Of a stretch of 6,771 nucleotides of DNA, positions 1-5,502 are shown piece after piece. The DNA comes from Lentisphaerota bacterium. Lineage in GTDB: Bacteria; Verrucomicrobiota; Lentisphaeria; Oligosphaerales; JAFGRS01. The position numbers were made by a program, and so were the translations under genes. Below the pieces are notes generated by a model that saw only the letters and a program-made list of their open reading frames with translations, had not been told where the DNA came from and searched no databases. Position 1 is the stretch's first letter, and the number at the start of each line of letters is the position of its first letter. The stretch lies in NCBI GenBank assembly GCA_012514865.1, contig JAAYZO010000558.1:1-6771 (forward strand). Direction: 5' to 3'.

Positions 1-1934
1 CCGGGCAGGATCTCGACGAAGGCACCGAACTCCTTGATGGTCTTGACGGTGCCCTGGTAGATGCGGCCGATCTCGACTTCGGCGGTGACGGACTCGACCT
101 CGCGGCGGGCCATGTCCATGGCATCGCCATTGGCAGCGAAGATATTGACGGTGCCGTCGTCCTCGACGTCGATGGTGGCGCCGGTCAGTTCACAGATGCC
201 CTTGATGATCTTGCCGCCGGGGCCGATGAGGGCGCCGATGCGCTCGGGGTTGATCTTCATGGTGACGATCTTCGGCGCGTACGGGCTCATCTCGGCGCGC
301 GGCGCCGCGATGCAGGCCGCCATGGTGGCGCGGATCTTCTCGCGGGCAACGCGGTTCTTGAGCATGGCCTGGTACATGTCGTCGACGCTGATGCCGGCGA
401 TCTTCAGGTCGAGCTGGAAGCCGGTGATGCCCTTGCTCGTGCCGGCGACCTTGAAGTCCATGTCGCCGAAGTGGTCTTCCGAGCCGAGGATGTCGGTGAG
501 GAAGACCTTCCGGCCGTCATCGCCGGTGACCAGGCCGACCGAGATGCCGACGACGGCATCGGAGACCGGTACGCCGGCGTCCATCAGGGCCAGGCTGGCG
601 CCGCAGACGCTGGCCATGGACGAGGAGCCGTTCGAGCCGAGGATGTCCGAGACGATACGGATGGTGTACGGGAAGTCCTTCGGCACCGCGTGGGCGACCG
701 AGCGTTCCGCGAGGGCGCCGTGGCCGATCTCGCGGCGGCCGGGGCCGGCGATGCGGCCGGTCTCGCCGGTGCTGAAGTTCGGGAAATTGTAGTGCAGGAT
801 GAACTTCTTGGTGGACTCGCCGCCGGTGATGACGTCGTGATCCTGGGCATCGCCGGCCGCACCGAGGGTGGTGGTGACCAGGGCCTGCGTCTCGCCGCGC
901 TTGAACAGGGCGCTGCCGTGGGTGCGGGGCAGGAGGCCGACCTCGCAGGTGATCTCGCGCAGGTCATCCGGGCCGCGCCCGTCGACGCGCTGGCCCTTGT
1001 CGAGAATCAGGCGGCGAACCGTCTCTTCGAGGACGGTCTCGAAGACCGCCTTGTAGTTCGGCGGCTCGGCACCGGCGGCGTCGAAGCGCGGCGACAGGGC
1101 CGCGACCATGCCGTTGAAGACCTCGGTCTCGGCCGCACGGCGGGCCGTCTTCTCGCGCTGCAGGCAGGCCGCGTCGAGCTTGCCGGCGCAGTACTCGCGG
1201 GCGGCCGCCACGACCTCGGCCGGCGGCAGGACAAGAGTCGGCGTGGCCTTGGCGCGGTTGACCTTGGCAGCCAGTTCCTGCTGAGCGGCCACCAGGCGGC
1301 AGACGATGCCGTCGGCGAAGGCCAGGGCATCGCGGAGGTCCTCTTCGCTGATCTCGGCCGAACGGCCTTCGATCATGATCGTCTTGCCCGGAACGCCGGC
1401 GTAGACCAGGTCGATGTCGCTCTTGGCCAGCTCGGTGTGCGTCGGGTTGGCCACAAAGGCGCCATCGACGCGGCCGACGCGCAGGGCGCCGACGGGGCCG
1501 TGGAACGGGATGTCCGAGACCATCAGGGCCGCCGAGGCACCAAGGATGCTCAGGACGTCCGCCTCGTTGTCGCCATCGGCACTGAGGAGCTGCGACATGA
1601 TCTGGACGTCGTTGATGTAGCCCTTGGGGAAGAGCGGCCGGAGGGGCCGGTCAGTCATGCGGGAGGTCAGGATCTCCTTCTCGGTCGGACGGCCTTCGCG
1701 CTTGAAGTAGCCGCCCGGGAACTTGCCGGCGGCGCTGAAGCGCTCGCGGTAGTCCACCTGGAGGGGGAAGAAGTCGAGGCCGGGCCGCGGCGCGGCCGCA
1801 CAGGCCGCCACCAGGACCATCGTGTCGGCCTGACGGACCGTCACCGAGCCGCCGGCCAGCAGGGCCATCTTGCCCGTCTCGATCTCGACGGTACGGCCCG
1901 CACCAAGGTCAACCACCACGCGTTCGATACTCAT
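1..1934 (-). CDS. pnp: Polyribonucleotide nucleotidyltransferase (PNPase), 3' end beyond window
   Basis: PNPase is a cytoplasmic trimeric 3'-5' exoribonuclease that degrades RNA phosphorolytically to nucleoside diphosphates, often as part of a degradosome. I read 644 codons by hand on the minus strand without a stop; the family is about 700 residues, so only the end of the S1 domain is missing. The first RNase PH domain contains DFFPLQVDYRER (about 54-65) and YFKREGRP (76-83, the FFRR-loop position). An all-helical linker follows at about 230-310. The second, catalytic RNase PH domain has RTHGSALFKRGETQAL (337-352), RREIGHG (400-406), SNGSSSMASVCGASLALMDAG (about 434-454) and GDMDFKVAG (490-498), with expected catalytic residues D487, D493 and K495. 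The KH domain shows the GPGG loop at 571-574, and S1 begins near GRIYQGTV (623). I chose ATG at 1934 over the in-frame ATG at 1940 because the A of the latter lies inside the Shine-Dalgarno sequence. It lies downstream of rpsO, the classical order. Confidence 0.97.
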   Translation of the reverse strand, partial: MSIERVVVDLGAGRTVEIETGKMALLAGGSVTVRQADTMVLVAACAAAPRPGLDFFPLQVDYRERFSAAGKFPGGYFKREGRPTEKEILTSRMTDRPLRPLFPKGYINDVQIMSQLLSADGDNEADVLSILGASAALMVSDIPFHGPVGALRVGRVDGAFVANPTHTELAKSDIDLVYAGVPGKTIMIEGRSAEISEEDLRDALAFADGIVCRLVAAQQELAAKVNRAKATPTLVLPPAEVVAAAREYCAGKLDAACLQREKTARRAAETEVFNGMVAALSPRFDAAGAEPPNYKAVFETVLEETVRRLILDKGQRVDGRGPDDLREITCEVGLLPRTHGSALFKRGETQALVTTTLGAAGDAQDHDVITGGESTKKFILHYNFPNFSTGETGRIAGPGRREIGHGALAERSVAHAVPKDFPYTIRIVSDILGSNGSSSMASVCGASLALMDAGVPVSDAVVGISVGLVTGDDGRKVFLTDILGSEDHFGDMDFKVAGTSKGITGFQLDLKIAGISVDDMYQAMLKNRVAREKIRATMAACIAAPRAEMSPYAPKIVTMKINPERIGALIGPGGKIIKGICELTGATIDVEDDGTVNIFAANGDAMDMARREVESVTAEVEIGRIYQGTVKTIKEFGAFVEILP

Positions 1935-1939
1935 AGCCA

Positions 1940-1945
1940 TCCTTT
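1940..1945 (-). promoter_or_regulatory. Shine-Dalgarno site of pnp, deciding the start
   Basis: The minus strand reads AAAGGA, then TGGCT, then ATG. The last A of the site is the first base of an upstream in-frame ATG (1940), which therefore cannot be initiated from this site. The ATG at 1934, five bases downstream, can. The start at 1934 gives MSIERVVVDLG. Confidence 0.7.
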
Positions 1946-2016
1946 CAACCGGTCTTGCATACCTCTGGCGAACCCGTCTCGAGGCTGGCAGGCCGGCAGG
2001 CGGGCCGTCGGTGCTC

Positions 2017-2042
2017 CGCAGACCGCCGTGCGGCGGTCAGCG
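2017..2042 (-). promoter_or_regulatory. Hairpin in pnp leader
   Basis: GACCGCC (2021-2027) pairs perfectly with GGCGGTC (2032-2038) around a 4-base GTGC loop. After one A/A mismatch, CGC (2017-2019) pairs with GCG (2040-2042). It is about 80 bases upstream of the pnp start and has no U-tract, so it looks like a leader structure rather than an intrinsic terminator. Confidence 0.5.
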
Positions 2043-2072
2043 CGCCCACGACAGGGCGTTACGACGCCAGGT

Positions 2073-2161
2073 GTTGCGGAATTGCGGTACAAGATGCCGC
2101 GCGTCTCCGGGTTCAGGGCGTCCCTGCGGCCCGGCCTCTTGTACCGACCGAATTCCACAAC
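2073..2161 (-). promoter_or_regulatory. Long stem-loop in pnp leader (RNase III-type candidate)
   Basis: On the plus strand, GTTG (2073-2076), GGAATT (2078-2083) and CGGTACAAGA (2085-2094) pair with TCTTGTACCG (2137-2146), AATTCC (2151-2156) and CAAC (2158-2161). That gives 20 base pairs interrupted by one C/A mismatch and one 1x4 internal loop. Inside it, CCGGG and CAGGG pair with CCCTG and CCCGG, forming an apical hairpin. The arms are less GC-rich than the surroundings, so chance complementarity from GC bias is unlikely. The element ends about 140 bases upstream of the pnp start. In E. coli, PNPase autoregulates through a leader hairpin cut by RNase III; a similar role is inferred here. 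Confidence 0.65.
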
Positions 2162-2182
2162 TCCCGTTACGTCATCCAGACC

Positions 2183-2205
2183 GACGGCGGCAACAGCCGC
2201 CTGTC
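2183..2205 (-). promoter_or_regulatory. Hairpin in rpsO-pnp spacer
   Basis: GAC plus GGCGGC (2183-2191) pairs with GCCGCC plus GTC (2196-2201 and 2203-2205), with one bulged T and an AACA loop (9 bp). It lies between the attenuator-like hairpin after rpsO and the long stem-loop. The sequence is GC-rich, so a chance fold is possible. Confidence 0.4.
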
Positions 2206-2220
2206 CCAGCTCGCCCGACG

Positions 2221-2249
2221 CCCACCGCGGACACCATGACCGCGGCGGG
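2221..2249 (-). promoter_or_regulatory. Hairpin in rpsO-pnp spacer
   Basis: CCGCGG occurs at 2225-2230 and again at 2240-2245. It is self-complementary, so the two copies pair around a 9-base loop. CCC (2221-2223) and GGG (2247-2249) extend the stem past an A/C mismatch. No U-run follows. It may be an mRNA-stability structure, or a by-product of GC bias. Confidence 0.35.
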
Positions 2250-2269
2250 GAACGTCAGGAGAGGACCTG

Positions 2270-2301
2270 CTGTCGGGAGGGGTTCGCCCACCCCCCGACA
2301 G
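2270..2301 (-). terminator. Strong hairpin just after rpsO (attenuator or stabiliser, no U-tract)
   Basis: CTGTCGGG (2270-2277) pairs perfectly with CCCGACAG (2294-2301), and the G/C-rich inner bases can extend the stem to about 11 bp. On the minus strand it starts 20 bases past the rpsO stop codon, where E. coli has its rpsO attenuator. No U-run follows, so it would be a poor intrinsic terminator. It may instead protect the rpsO 3' end, pause polymerase or allow partial readthrough into pnp. Confidence 0.55.
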
Positions 2302-2321
2302 CCACACCGTACCGCGTCGGG

Positions 2322-2585
2322 CTAGCGACGCAGGTTCAGGCGCTTGATCAGCGCCGCGTAGCTCTCAAACGACACACGGCTCAGATAGGTCAGCAGCTTG
2401 CGGCGGCGGTTGACCAGCGCCAGCAGGCCGCGGCGCGAGCTGTGGTCCTTCTTGTGGATCTTCAGATGCTCGGTCAGCTCGTTGATGCGATGCGTCAGAA
2501 TGGCAATCTGCACCGAGGTGCCACCGACATCCTTCTCGCTGCTGCCAAACTCTTTGACCAGGGCGGTCTTCTGTTCACTCGTCAT
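2322..2585 (-). CDS. rpsO: 30S ribosomal protein S15
   Basis: S15 is a primary 16S rRNA binding protein of the small-subunit platform; it binds the helix 20-22 junction and helps form bridge B4. The 87-residue product matches the family along its length (E. coli has 89), with VQIAILTHRINELTEHL, the HKKDHSSRRGLL rRNA-binding segment, RRRKLLTYL and the terminal LIKRLNLRR. An in-frame ATG at 2597 would add four residues (MGIA), but its A overlaps the Shine-Dalgarno sequence, so I prefer 2585. The gene has its own promoter at 2715-2742 and is followed by a hairpin and then pnp in the same direction, the conserved rpsO-pnp order. S15 autoregulates its own translation through its mRNA leader in several bacteria. 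The roughly 120-base leader here could serve that purpose, but I cannot identify the fold. Confidence 0.97.
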   Translation of the reverse strand: MTSEQKTALVKEFGSSEKDVGGTSVQIAILTHRINELTEHLKIHKKDHSSRRGLLALVNRRRKLLTYLSRVSFESYAALIKRLNLRR

Positions 2586-2596
2586 GGCGATGCCCA

Positions 2597-2603
2597 TCCT
2601 TCT
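2597..2603 (-). promoter_or_regulatory. Shine-Dalgarno site of rpsO, deciding the start
   Basis: The minus strand reads AGAAGGA, whose final A is also the first base of the upstream in-frame ATG at 2597. The ATG at 2585 lies 11 bases further on, an acceptable distance for AAGGA pairing. It yields the family-typical N terminus MTSEQK. Confidence 0.6.
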
Positions 2604-2714
2604 ACACTTGCCGTACCTGTTTCGTCACGCATCGGGCGCACGCATGCGGCCCCGCTGCGCCACAGTCGCCGCCGGCGGCAAGACCAGGAGCGACAGCCGT
2701 ATCACAACCCGCCT

Positions 2715-2742
2715 ACTGTAGTGCGCCGCGGAAGCCTTGCAA
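2715..2742 (-). promoter_or_regulatory. Sigma-70-type promoter for rpsO(-pnp)
   Basis: The minus strand has TTGCAA (2737-2742) as -35, a 16-base spacer and TACAGT (2715-2720) as -10, each matching consensus at 4 of 6 positions. Transcription would start near 2708 and give a leader of about 120 bases before the rpsO ATG. It stands back-to-back with the promoter of the plus-strand gene; the two -35 boxes are 22 bases apart. Confidence 0.55.
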
Positions 2743-2764
2743 GCGCCGGGCGAAGGGCTTGGGA

Positions 2765-2793
2765 TTGACAGAGCCGCCGGGGCGCGGTACTGT
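2765..2793 (+). promoter_or_regulatory. Sigma-70-type promoter for the 2925-3473 gene
   Basis: A perfect TTGACA (2765-2770) is followed after exactly 17 bases by TACTGT (2788-2793), a weak -10 that keeps the important first T, second A and last T. Transcription would start near 2800, leaving a 5' leader of about 125 bases with two hairpins. Confidence 0.6.
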
Positions 2794-2822
2794 CCTGCCG
2801 GTGTGGGAAGGGGCTTGAAGAC

Positions 2823-2837
2823 CGGCGACGGTCGCCG
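2823..2837 (+). promoter_or_regulatory. Small hairpin in 5' leader of the membrane-protein gene
   Basis: CGGCGA (2823-2828) pairs with TCGCCG (2832-2837) around a 3-base CGG loop. It is short and GC-rich, so it may be fortuitous. Confidence 0.3.
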
Positions 2838-2874
2838 ACGAGACGGGACCGAGACAGTGCACGCAGACGACGTG

Positions 2875-2902
2875 TCAGGCCACGCCCCCGAGCGCGGCCT
2901 GA
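2875..2902 (+). promoter_or_regulatory. Hairpin immediately upstream of the RBS of the membrane-protein gene
   Basis: TCAGGCC (2875-2881) pairs perfectly with GGCCTGA (2896-2902). After an A/C mismatch, CGC (2883-2885) pairs with GCG (2892-2894), closing a 6-base loop. The stem ends 8 bases before the AAGGA ribosome-binding site at 2911-2915. It could influence ribosome access or transcript stability. Confidence 0.45.
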
Positions 2903-2924
2903 GGTCAACCAAGGACTGCCAGCG

Positions 2925-3473
2925 ATGGACAAAGACATCAAAGATGCCGTGATGGCTGCCTTTGACGGCGAGCCTGAGGACGACGGCAAGGCGGCGGAAG
3001 AGGCCGCGGCGGAAGAGGCCGCCGGTTCGGAGAAGCCGGCGGCGGCGGTTCGGAAGAAGGCGGTCCTGGGTGCGGGTGCGGCGCGTCGCCCGATCGGCGC
3101 GGCCGTGGCGGCGCCGCGCCGGCCGGCGCCCGAGGCGGCGGCTGCAGCGGCGCCGTCGGCGGCCGTGCGGCCGGTGGTGGCGGCCGCGCCGGCGGCCGCA
3201 GCCGGCGCGGGGATGGCCCGGCTGGTGCTGGCGGTGGTGCTGATACTGGCCATTCTGGCCATCATCCAGACGGTGCAGATCGCCGGGCTGAAGGCGACGC
3301 TGGCGCGACAGGACACGGCGCTGAGGGAGCTGAAGAACCTGGCCCGCATCACGGTCAGCGTCTACCAGGAGCCGGGGAAACGGCCGCAGCAGGTCATCGC
3401 CTCGCACGCCCTCGACGAGAAGGGCGATATCAAGCCGGGCCGGATGGTCATCCGGCCCCTGCCGGAGGAGTGA
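2925..3473 (+). CDS. Hypothetical Ala/Pro-rich single-pass membrane protein
   Basis: I do not recognise this 182-residue protein. It has four visible parts: an acidic N terminus (about 1-35, with KAAEEAAAEEAAG); an Ala/Pro/Arg-rich low-complexity linker (about 36-96); one hydrophobic segment (about 99-121, ARLVLAVVLILAILAIIQTV); and a short heptad-like helix (about 122-140) leading to a compact C-terminal part (about 141-182) with ITVSVYQEPGKRPQQV and MVIRPLPEE. Many Arg/Lys residues precede the hydrophobic segment, so the positive-inside rule puts the linker in the cytoplasm and the last 60 residues outside. ATG at 2925 is supported by AAGGA at 2911-2915 (9-base spacing). It has its own promoter, is divergent from rpsO and convergent with yicC, so it is a single-gene unit. 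The GC-rich linker could suggest spurious coding, but the promoter, RBS, plausible membrane segment and non-repetitive C terminus argue that it is real. Confidence 0.8.
   Translation: MDKDIKDAVMAAFDGEPEDDGKAAEEAAAEEAAGSEKPAAAVRKKAVLGAGAARRPIGAAVAAPRRPAPEAAAAAAPSAAVRPVVAAAPAAAAGAGMARLVLAVVLILAILAIIQTVQIAGLKATLARQDTALRELKNLARITVSVYQEPGKRPQQVIASHALDEKGDIKPGRMVIRPLPEE
2991..3020 (+). repeat. Perfect 15-bp tandem duplication inside the membrane-protein gene
   Basis: GCGGCGGAAGAGGCC occurs twice in direct succession (2991-3005 and 3006-3020). Fifteen bases are five codons, so the copies encode AAEEA-AAEEA without changing frame. Copy-number change would lengthen or shorten the acidic N-terminal tail. 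Confidence 0.85.
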
Positions 3474-3504
3474 CCGCGCCGCCGTGATCGGCGGGCGCCT
3501 CACT
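3469..3504. terminator. Palindrome between convergent genes, candidate bidirectional terminator
   Basis: AGTGA (3469-3473) pairs with TCACT (3500-3504). After a small internal loop, GCGCC and GCCG (3476-3484) pair with CGGC and GGCGC (3489-3492 and 3494-3498), with one bulged G and a TGAT loop. The 14-bp interrupted stem spans the whole 26-base gap and contains both stop codons: TGA at 3471-3473 on the plus strand and TGA at 3502-3500 on the minus strand. There is no U-tract on either side, so it may halt polymerase weakly or mainly protect both 3' ends. Confidence 0.55.
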
Positions 3505-4378
3505 CGATATTCATCACCTGCTCGCGCAGGCGGGCCAGATCGGCCTTCATCGAGATGCCGATGGCGGCGATGCCGGTCTCGGAGGTCTTGTTGCCGATGG
3601 TGGTCGCCTCGCGGTTGATCTCCTGGCAGAGGAACTCCAGCTCCCGGCCGACATCGCGGTCCTCGGCAAGGAGGTCGCCGAAGCGGTCCAGGTGGCAGCG
3701 CAGGCGCACGATCTCTTCGGTGATGTCGGATTTCTCGGCATAGAAGGCGACCTCGCGAGCCAGGCGTTCGTCATCCAGCGGCAGGTCAACACCGAGCAGG
3801 GCGATGCGGTCGTGCAGGCGCTGGCGCTGCAGAAGCAGGGCCTCGTCGGTGCGGGCCGCCATCGCCTCGACCTGGTCACGCAGGGCCGCGACGCGGTTAT
3901 CGAGGTCCTCCCGGAGCTTCCCGCCCTCAGCGCGCTGCATGGACCGCAGGCCATCGAGGGCCTCCTCCAGGGCCTCGACCGCCAGATCGCGCACCAGCTC
4001 GGCCGGCGACTCGGTGCTGTCCCCGATGACCCCGGGGACCGCCAGCAGGTCGGCCAGGGTGAGGCGGGGCTCGAGGCCGGCGGCGACCGCCAGCTCGCGC
4101 AGACGCCGGGCCGCCTCGGCGCCAAGACGCAGATCGACCGACAGCGCTGCGGCACGGCGCTCCGGAGCGACCGTGTACTGCACCGTCACGGCCAGGGTGC
4201 CGCGATTGACGCGCTCCTGGACGCGCTGCCGCAGCACCGGCTCGAGCGCCGCCAGCTCGCGCGGCATGATGATGCGGATGTCACTCTGCTTGCGGCTGTT
4301 GACCGCCGCCACCTCGACCACCGCGGTGCTGCCGTCCTGCTCGGCGACGCCGCGCCCGAATCCGGTCATGCTGTGCAT
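3500..4378 (-). CDS. yicC: YicC/YloC-family endoribonuclease
   Basis: This 292-residue protein matches the YicC family in length (E. coli about 287) and layout. The N-terminal YicC domain starts MHSMTGFGRG and contains EVAAVNSRK (22-30), MPRELAALEPVLRQRV (38-53) and RGTLAVTVQY (59-68). The central region has LLAVPGV (111-117). The C-terminal DUF1732 domain runs from about EGGKLREDL (151) through LDDERLAREVAFYAEKSDIT (201-220) and GRELEFLCQEINREATTIGNK (244-264) to the family-typical end MNIE. Work in E. coli links YicC to PNPase-dependent decay of the small RNA RyhB, and family members have been reported as endoribonucleases. ATG at 4378 is set by a perfect AGGAGG at 4389-4394, 10 bases upstream; the next ATG (4369) would be 19 bases away. 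It is the last gene of the ruv operon, 53 bases after ruvB, and faces the plus-strand membrane-protein gene. Confidence 0.93.
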   Translation of the reverse strand: MHSMTGFGRGVAEQDGSTAVVEVAAVNSRKQSDIRIIMPRELAALEPVLRQRVQERVNRGTLAVTVQYTVAPERRAAALSVDLRLGAEAARRLRELAVAAGLEPRLTLADLLAVPGVIGDSTESPAELVRDLAVEALEEALDGLRSMQRAEGGKLREDLDNRVAALRDQVEAMAARTDEALLLQRQRLHDRIALLGVDLPLDDERLAREVAFYAEKSDITEEIVRLRCHLDRFGDLLAEDRDVGRELEFLCQEINREATTIGNKTSETGIAAIGISMKADLARLREQVMNIE

Positions 4379-4431
4379 CGGTTCACGTCCTCCTGCGGCC
4401 GGGGCCCGGCCCGGCGCCGGCGTCATGCCTC

Positions 4432-5469
4432 TCAGAACAGGTCGGGCTGCTGGCCGCGCTGCGGCGGCAGGTGCGTGGCGGCCACGCCAAACCGACGCGC
4501 CGCCTTGTCGGTGGCCATACGGCCCTGCGGCGTCCGGATCAGGTAACCCTCCTGGATCAGGTAGGGCTCGTAGACGTCCTCGATGGTGTCTTCCTCTTCT
4601 CCGACGGCAACGGCCAGGCTCTTGATGCCGACGGCGCGGCCGCCGAACTTGAAGAGGATGGCCTCGAGGATGCGGTTGTCCATCTCGTCGAGGCCGTCGG
4701 TGTCGATGTCGAGGAGCTTCAGGGCCTGGTCGGCCACCTCGCCGGTGATGCCGGCATGGCCGCGCACCTGGGCGAAGTCGCGCACCCAGCGGATGAGGTT
4801 GTTGGCGATACGCGGGGTGCCGCGGCTGCGGCGGGCGACCTCGTGGATGCCCGGCGGCGCGGCGGTGATGCCGAGAATGCCGGCCGAACGCGACAGGATC
4901 GTCTCCAGGTCGGCCACGCTGTAGTAGTCCAGGCGGCACGACATCCCAAAGCGCGAGCGCAGGGGCGACGAGAGCTTGCCCTGGCGGGTGGTGGCGCCAA
5001 TGAGGGTGAAACGCGGGATGTTCAGGCGGACCGAGCGCGCCCCGACGCCCTGCTCGAGCATGATGTCGATGACGAAGTCCTCCATGGCGCTGTAGAGGTA
5101 CTCCTCGATGGCCACCGGCAGGCGGTGGATCTCGTCGATGAAGAGCACATCGCCCTCCTCGAGGCCGGTGAGCAGCCCGGCCAGATCGCCGGGCTTCTCA
5201 ATGACCGGGCCGCTGGTCGCCTTGATGGCGGCGCCGCGCGCCGTGGCGATGATGTGCGCCAGAGTGGTCTTGCCAAGACCCGGCGGGCCGCACAGGAGGA
5301 GGTGCCCCATGGCCTCCTGGCGCTCCTTGGCAGCCTGCACCACGATCTGCAGACGTTCCTTGACACGGTCCTGGCCCGGGAAATGCTCGAAGCACTGCGG
5401 GCGGAGGGTCGAGTCGAAGACCTCTTCGCGGGCATTCAGCTCGCTGGTGATGAAGCGTTCCGGCGCCAT
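4432..5469 (-). CDS. ruvB: Holliday junction branch migration helicase RuvB
   Basis: RuvB is the hexameric AAA+ ATPase that drives Holliday-junction branch migration when loaded on DNA by RuvA. All landmarks are present in 345 residues: Walker A GPPGLGKT (61-68), Walker B VLFIDEIHR (108-116), sensor 1 IGATTR (157-162), arginine finger in LRSRFG (170-175), sensor 2 RGTPRIANN (216-224), and a C-terminal winged-helix domain with FGGRAVG (275-281) and EPYLIQEGYL (301-310). The DNA-binding motif usually written RTPRGR reads RTPQGR (312-317). The tail ends QPDLF, which resembles a beta-clamp-binding peptide. The start at 5469 gives a family-typical N terminus, but I see no good Shine-Dalgarno sequence in the 33-base gap after ruvA, so translation is probably coupled. 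A 53-base GC-rich inverted-repeat gap follows before yicC. Confidence 0.97.
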   Translation of the reverse strand: MAPERFITSELNAREEVFDSTLRPQCFEHFPGQDRVKERLQIVVQAAKERQEAMGHLLLCGPPGLGKTTLAHIIATARGAAIKATSGPVIEKPGDLAGLLTGLEEGDVLFIDEIHRLPVAIEEYLYSAMEDFVIDIMLEQGVGARSVRLNIPRFTLIGATTRQGKLSSPLRSRFGMSCRLDYYSVADLETILSRSAGILGITAAPPGIHEVARRSRGTPRIANNLIRWVRDFAQVRGHAGITGEVADQALKLLDIDTDGLDEMDNRILEAILFKFGGRAVGIKSLAVAVGEEEDTIEDVYEPYLIQEGYLIRTPQGRMATDKAARRFGVAATHLPPQRGQQPDLF

Positions 5470-5502
5470 GGCGATGAGTTCGGGCCGCGGTCCTGGTTGG
5501 GG

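Larger units (their letters stand above)
1941..2321 (-). other. rpsO-pnp intergenic region, highly structured, no gene
   Basis: About 380 bases separate the rpsO stop from the pnp start region. Reading frames here have no recognisable protein content, and I see no convincing -35/-10 pair for a separate pnp promoter. The region holds at least five inverted repeats, listed separately at 2017-2042, 2073-2161, 2183-2205, 2221-2249 and 2270-2301. In E. coli the equivalent spacer carries an rpsO attenuator, a pnp promoter and an RNase III-processed leader hairpin, so a post-transcriptional control role is plausible here. The stems are what I see; the role is inferred. Confidence 0.7.

Noticed and set aside
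1931..2158. 75-codon minus-strand frame between rpsO and pnp
   Set aside because: It starts inside the right arm of the long stem-loop, lacks a clear ribosome-binding site and has an unremarkable Arg-rich translation. The RNA-structure explanation is better.
2668..2679. Perfect 12-bp palindrome GCCGCCGGCGGC in the rpsO leader
   Set aside because: It is short and entirely G/C in a sequence where such words are common by chance. No dimeric-operator context is evident.
471..2768. Open plus-strand frame of 765 codons
   Set aside because: It is antisense to pnp and rpsO, both identified with catalytic and RNA-binding motifs. Its translation is compositionally biased and without domains, as expected from GC-rich third positions.
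4379..4431. Possible terminator between ruvB and yicC
   Set aside because: The gap contains GC-rich inverted repeats but no U-tract, and yicC has no promoter of its own that I can see. Readthrough in one operon is more likely.
3500..4939. Extended 479-codon version of yicC
   Set aside because: The extra N-terminal part overlaps ruvB in another frame and is Arg/Pro/His-rich. The YicC domain begins exactly at the ATG at 4378, which has a perfect AGGAGG.
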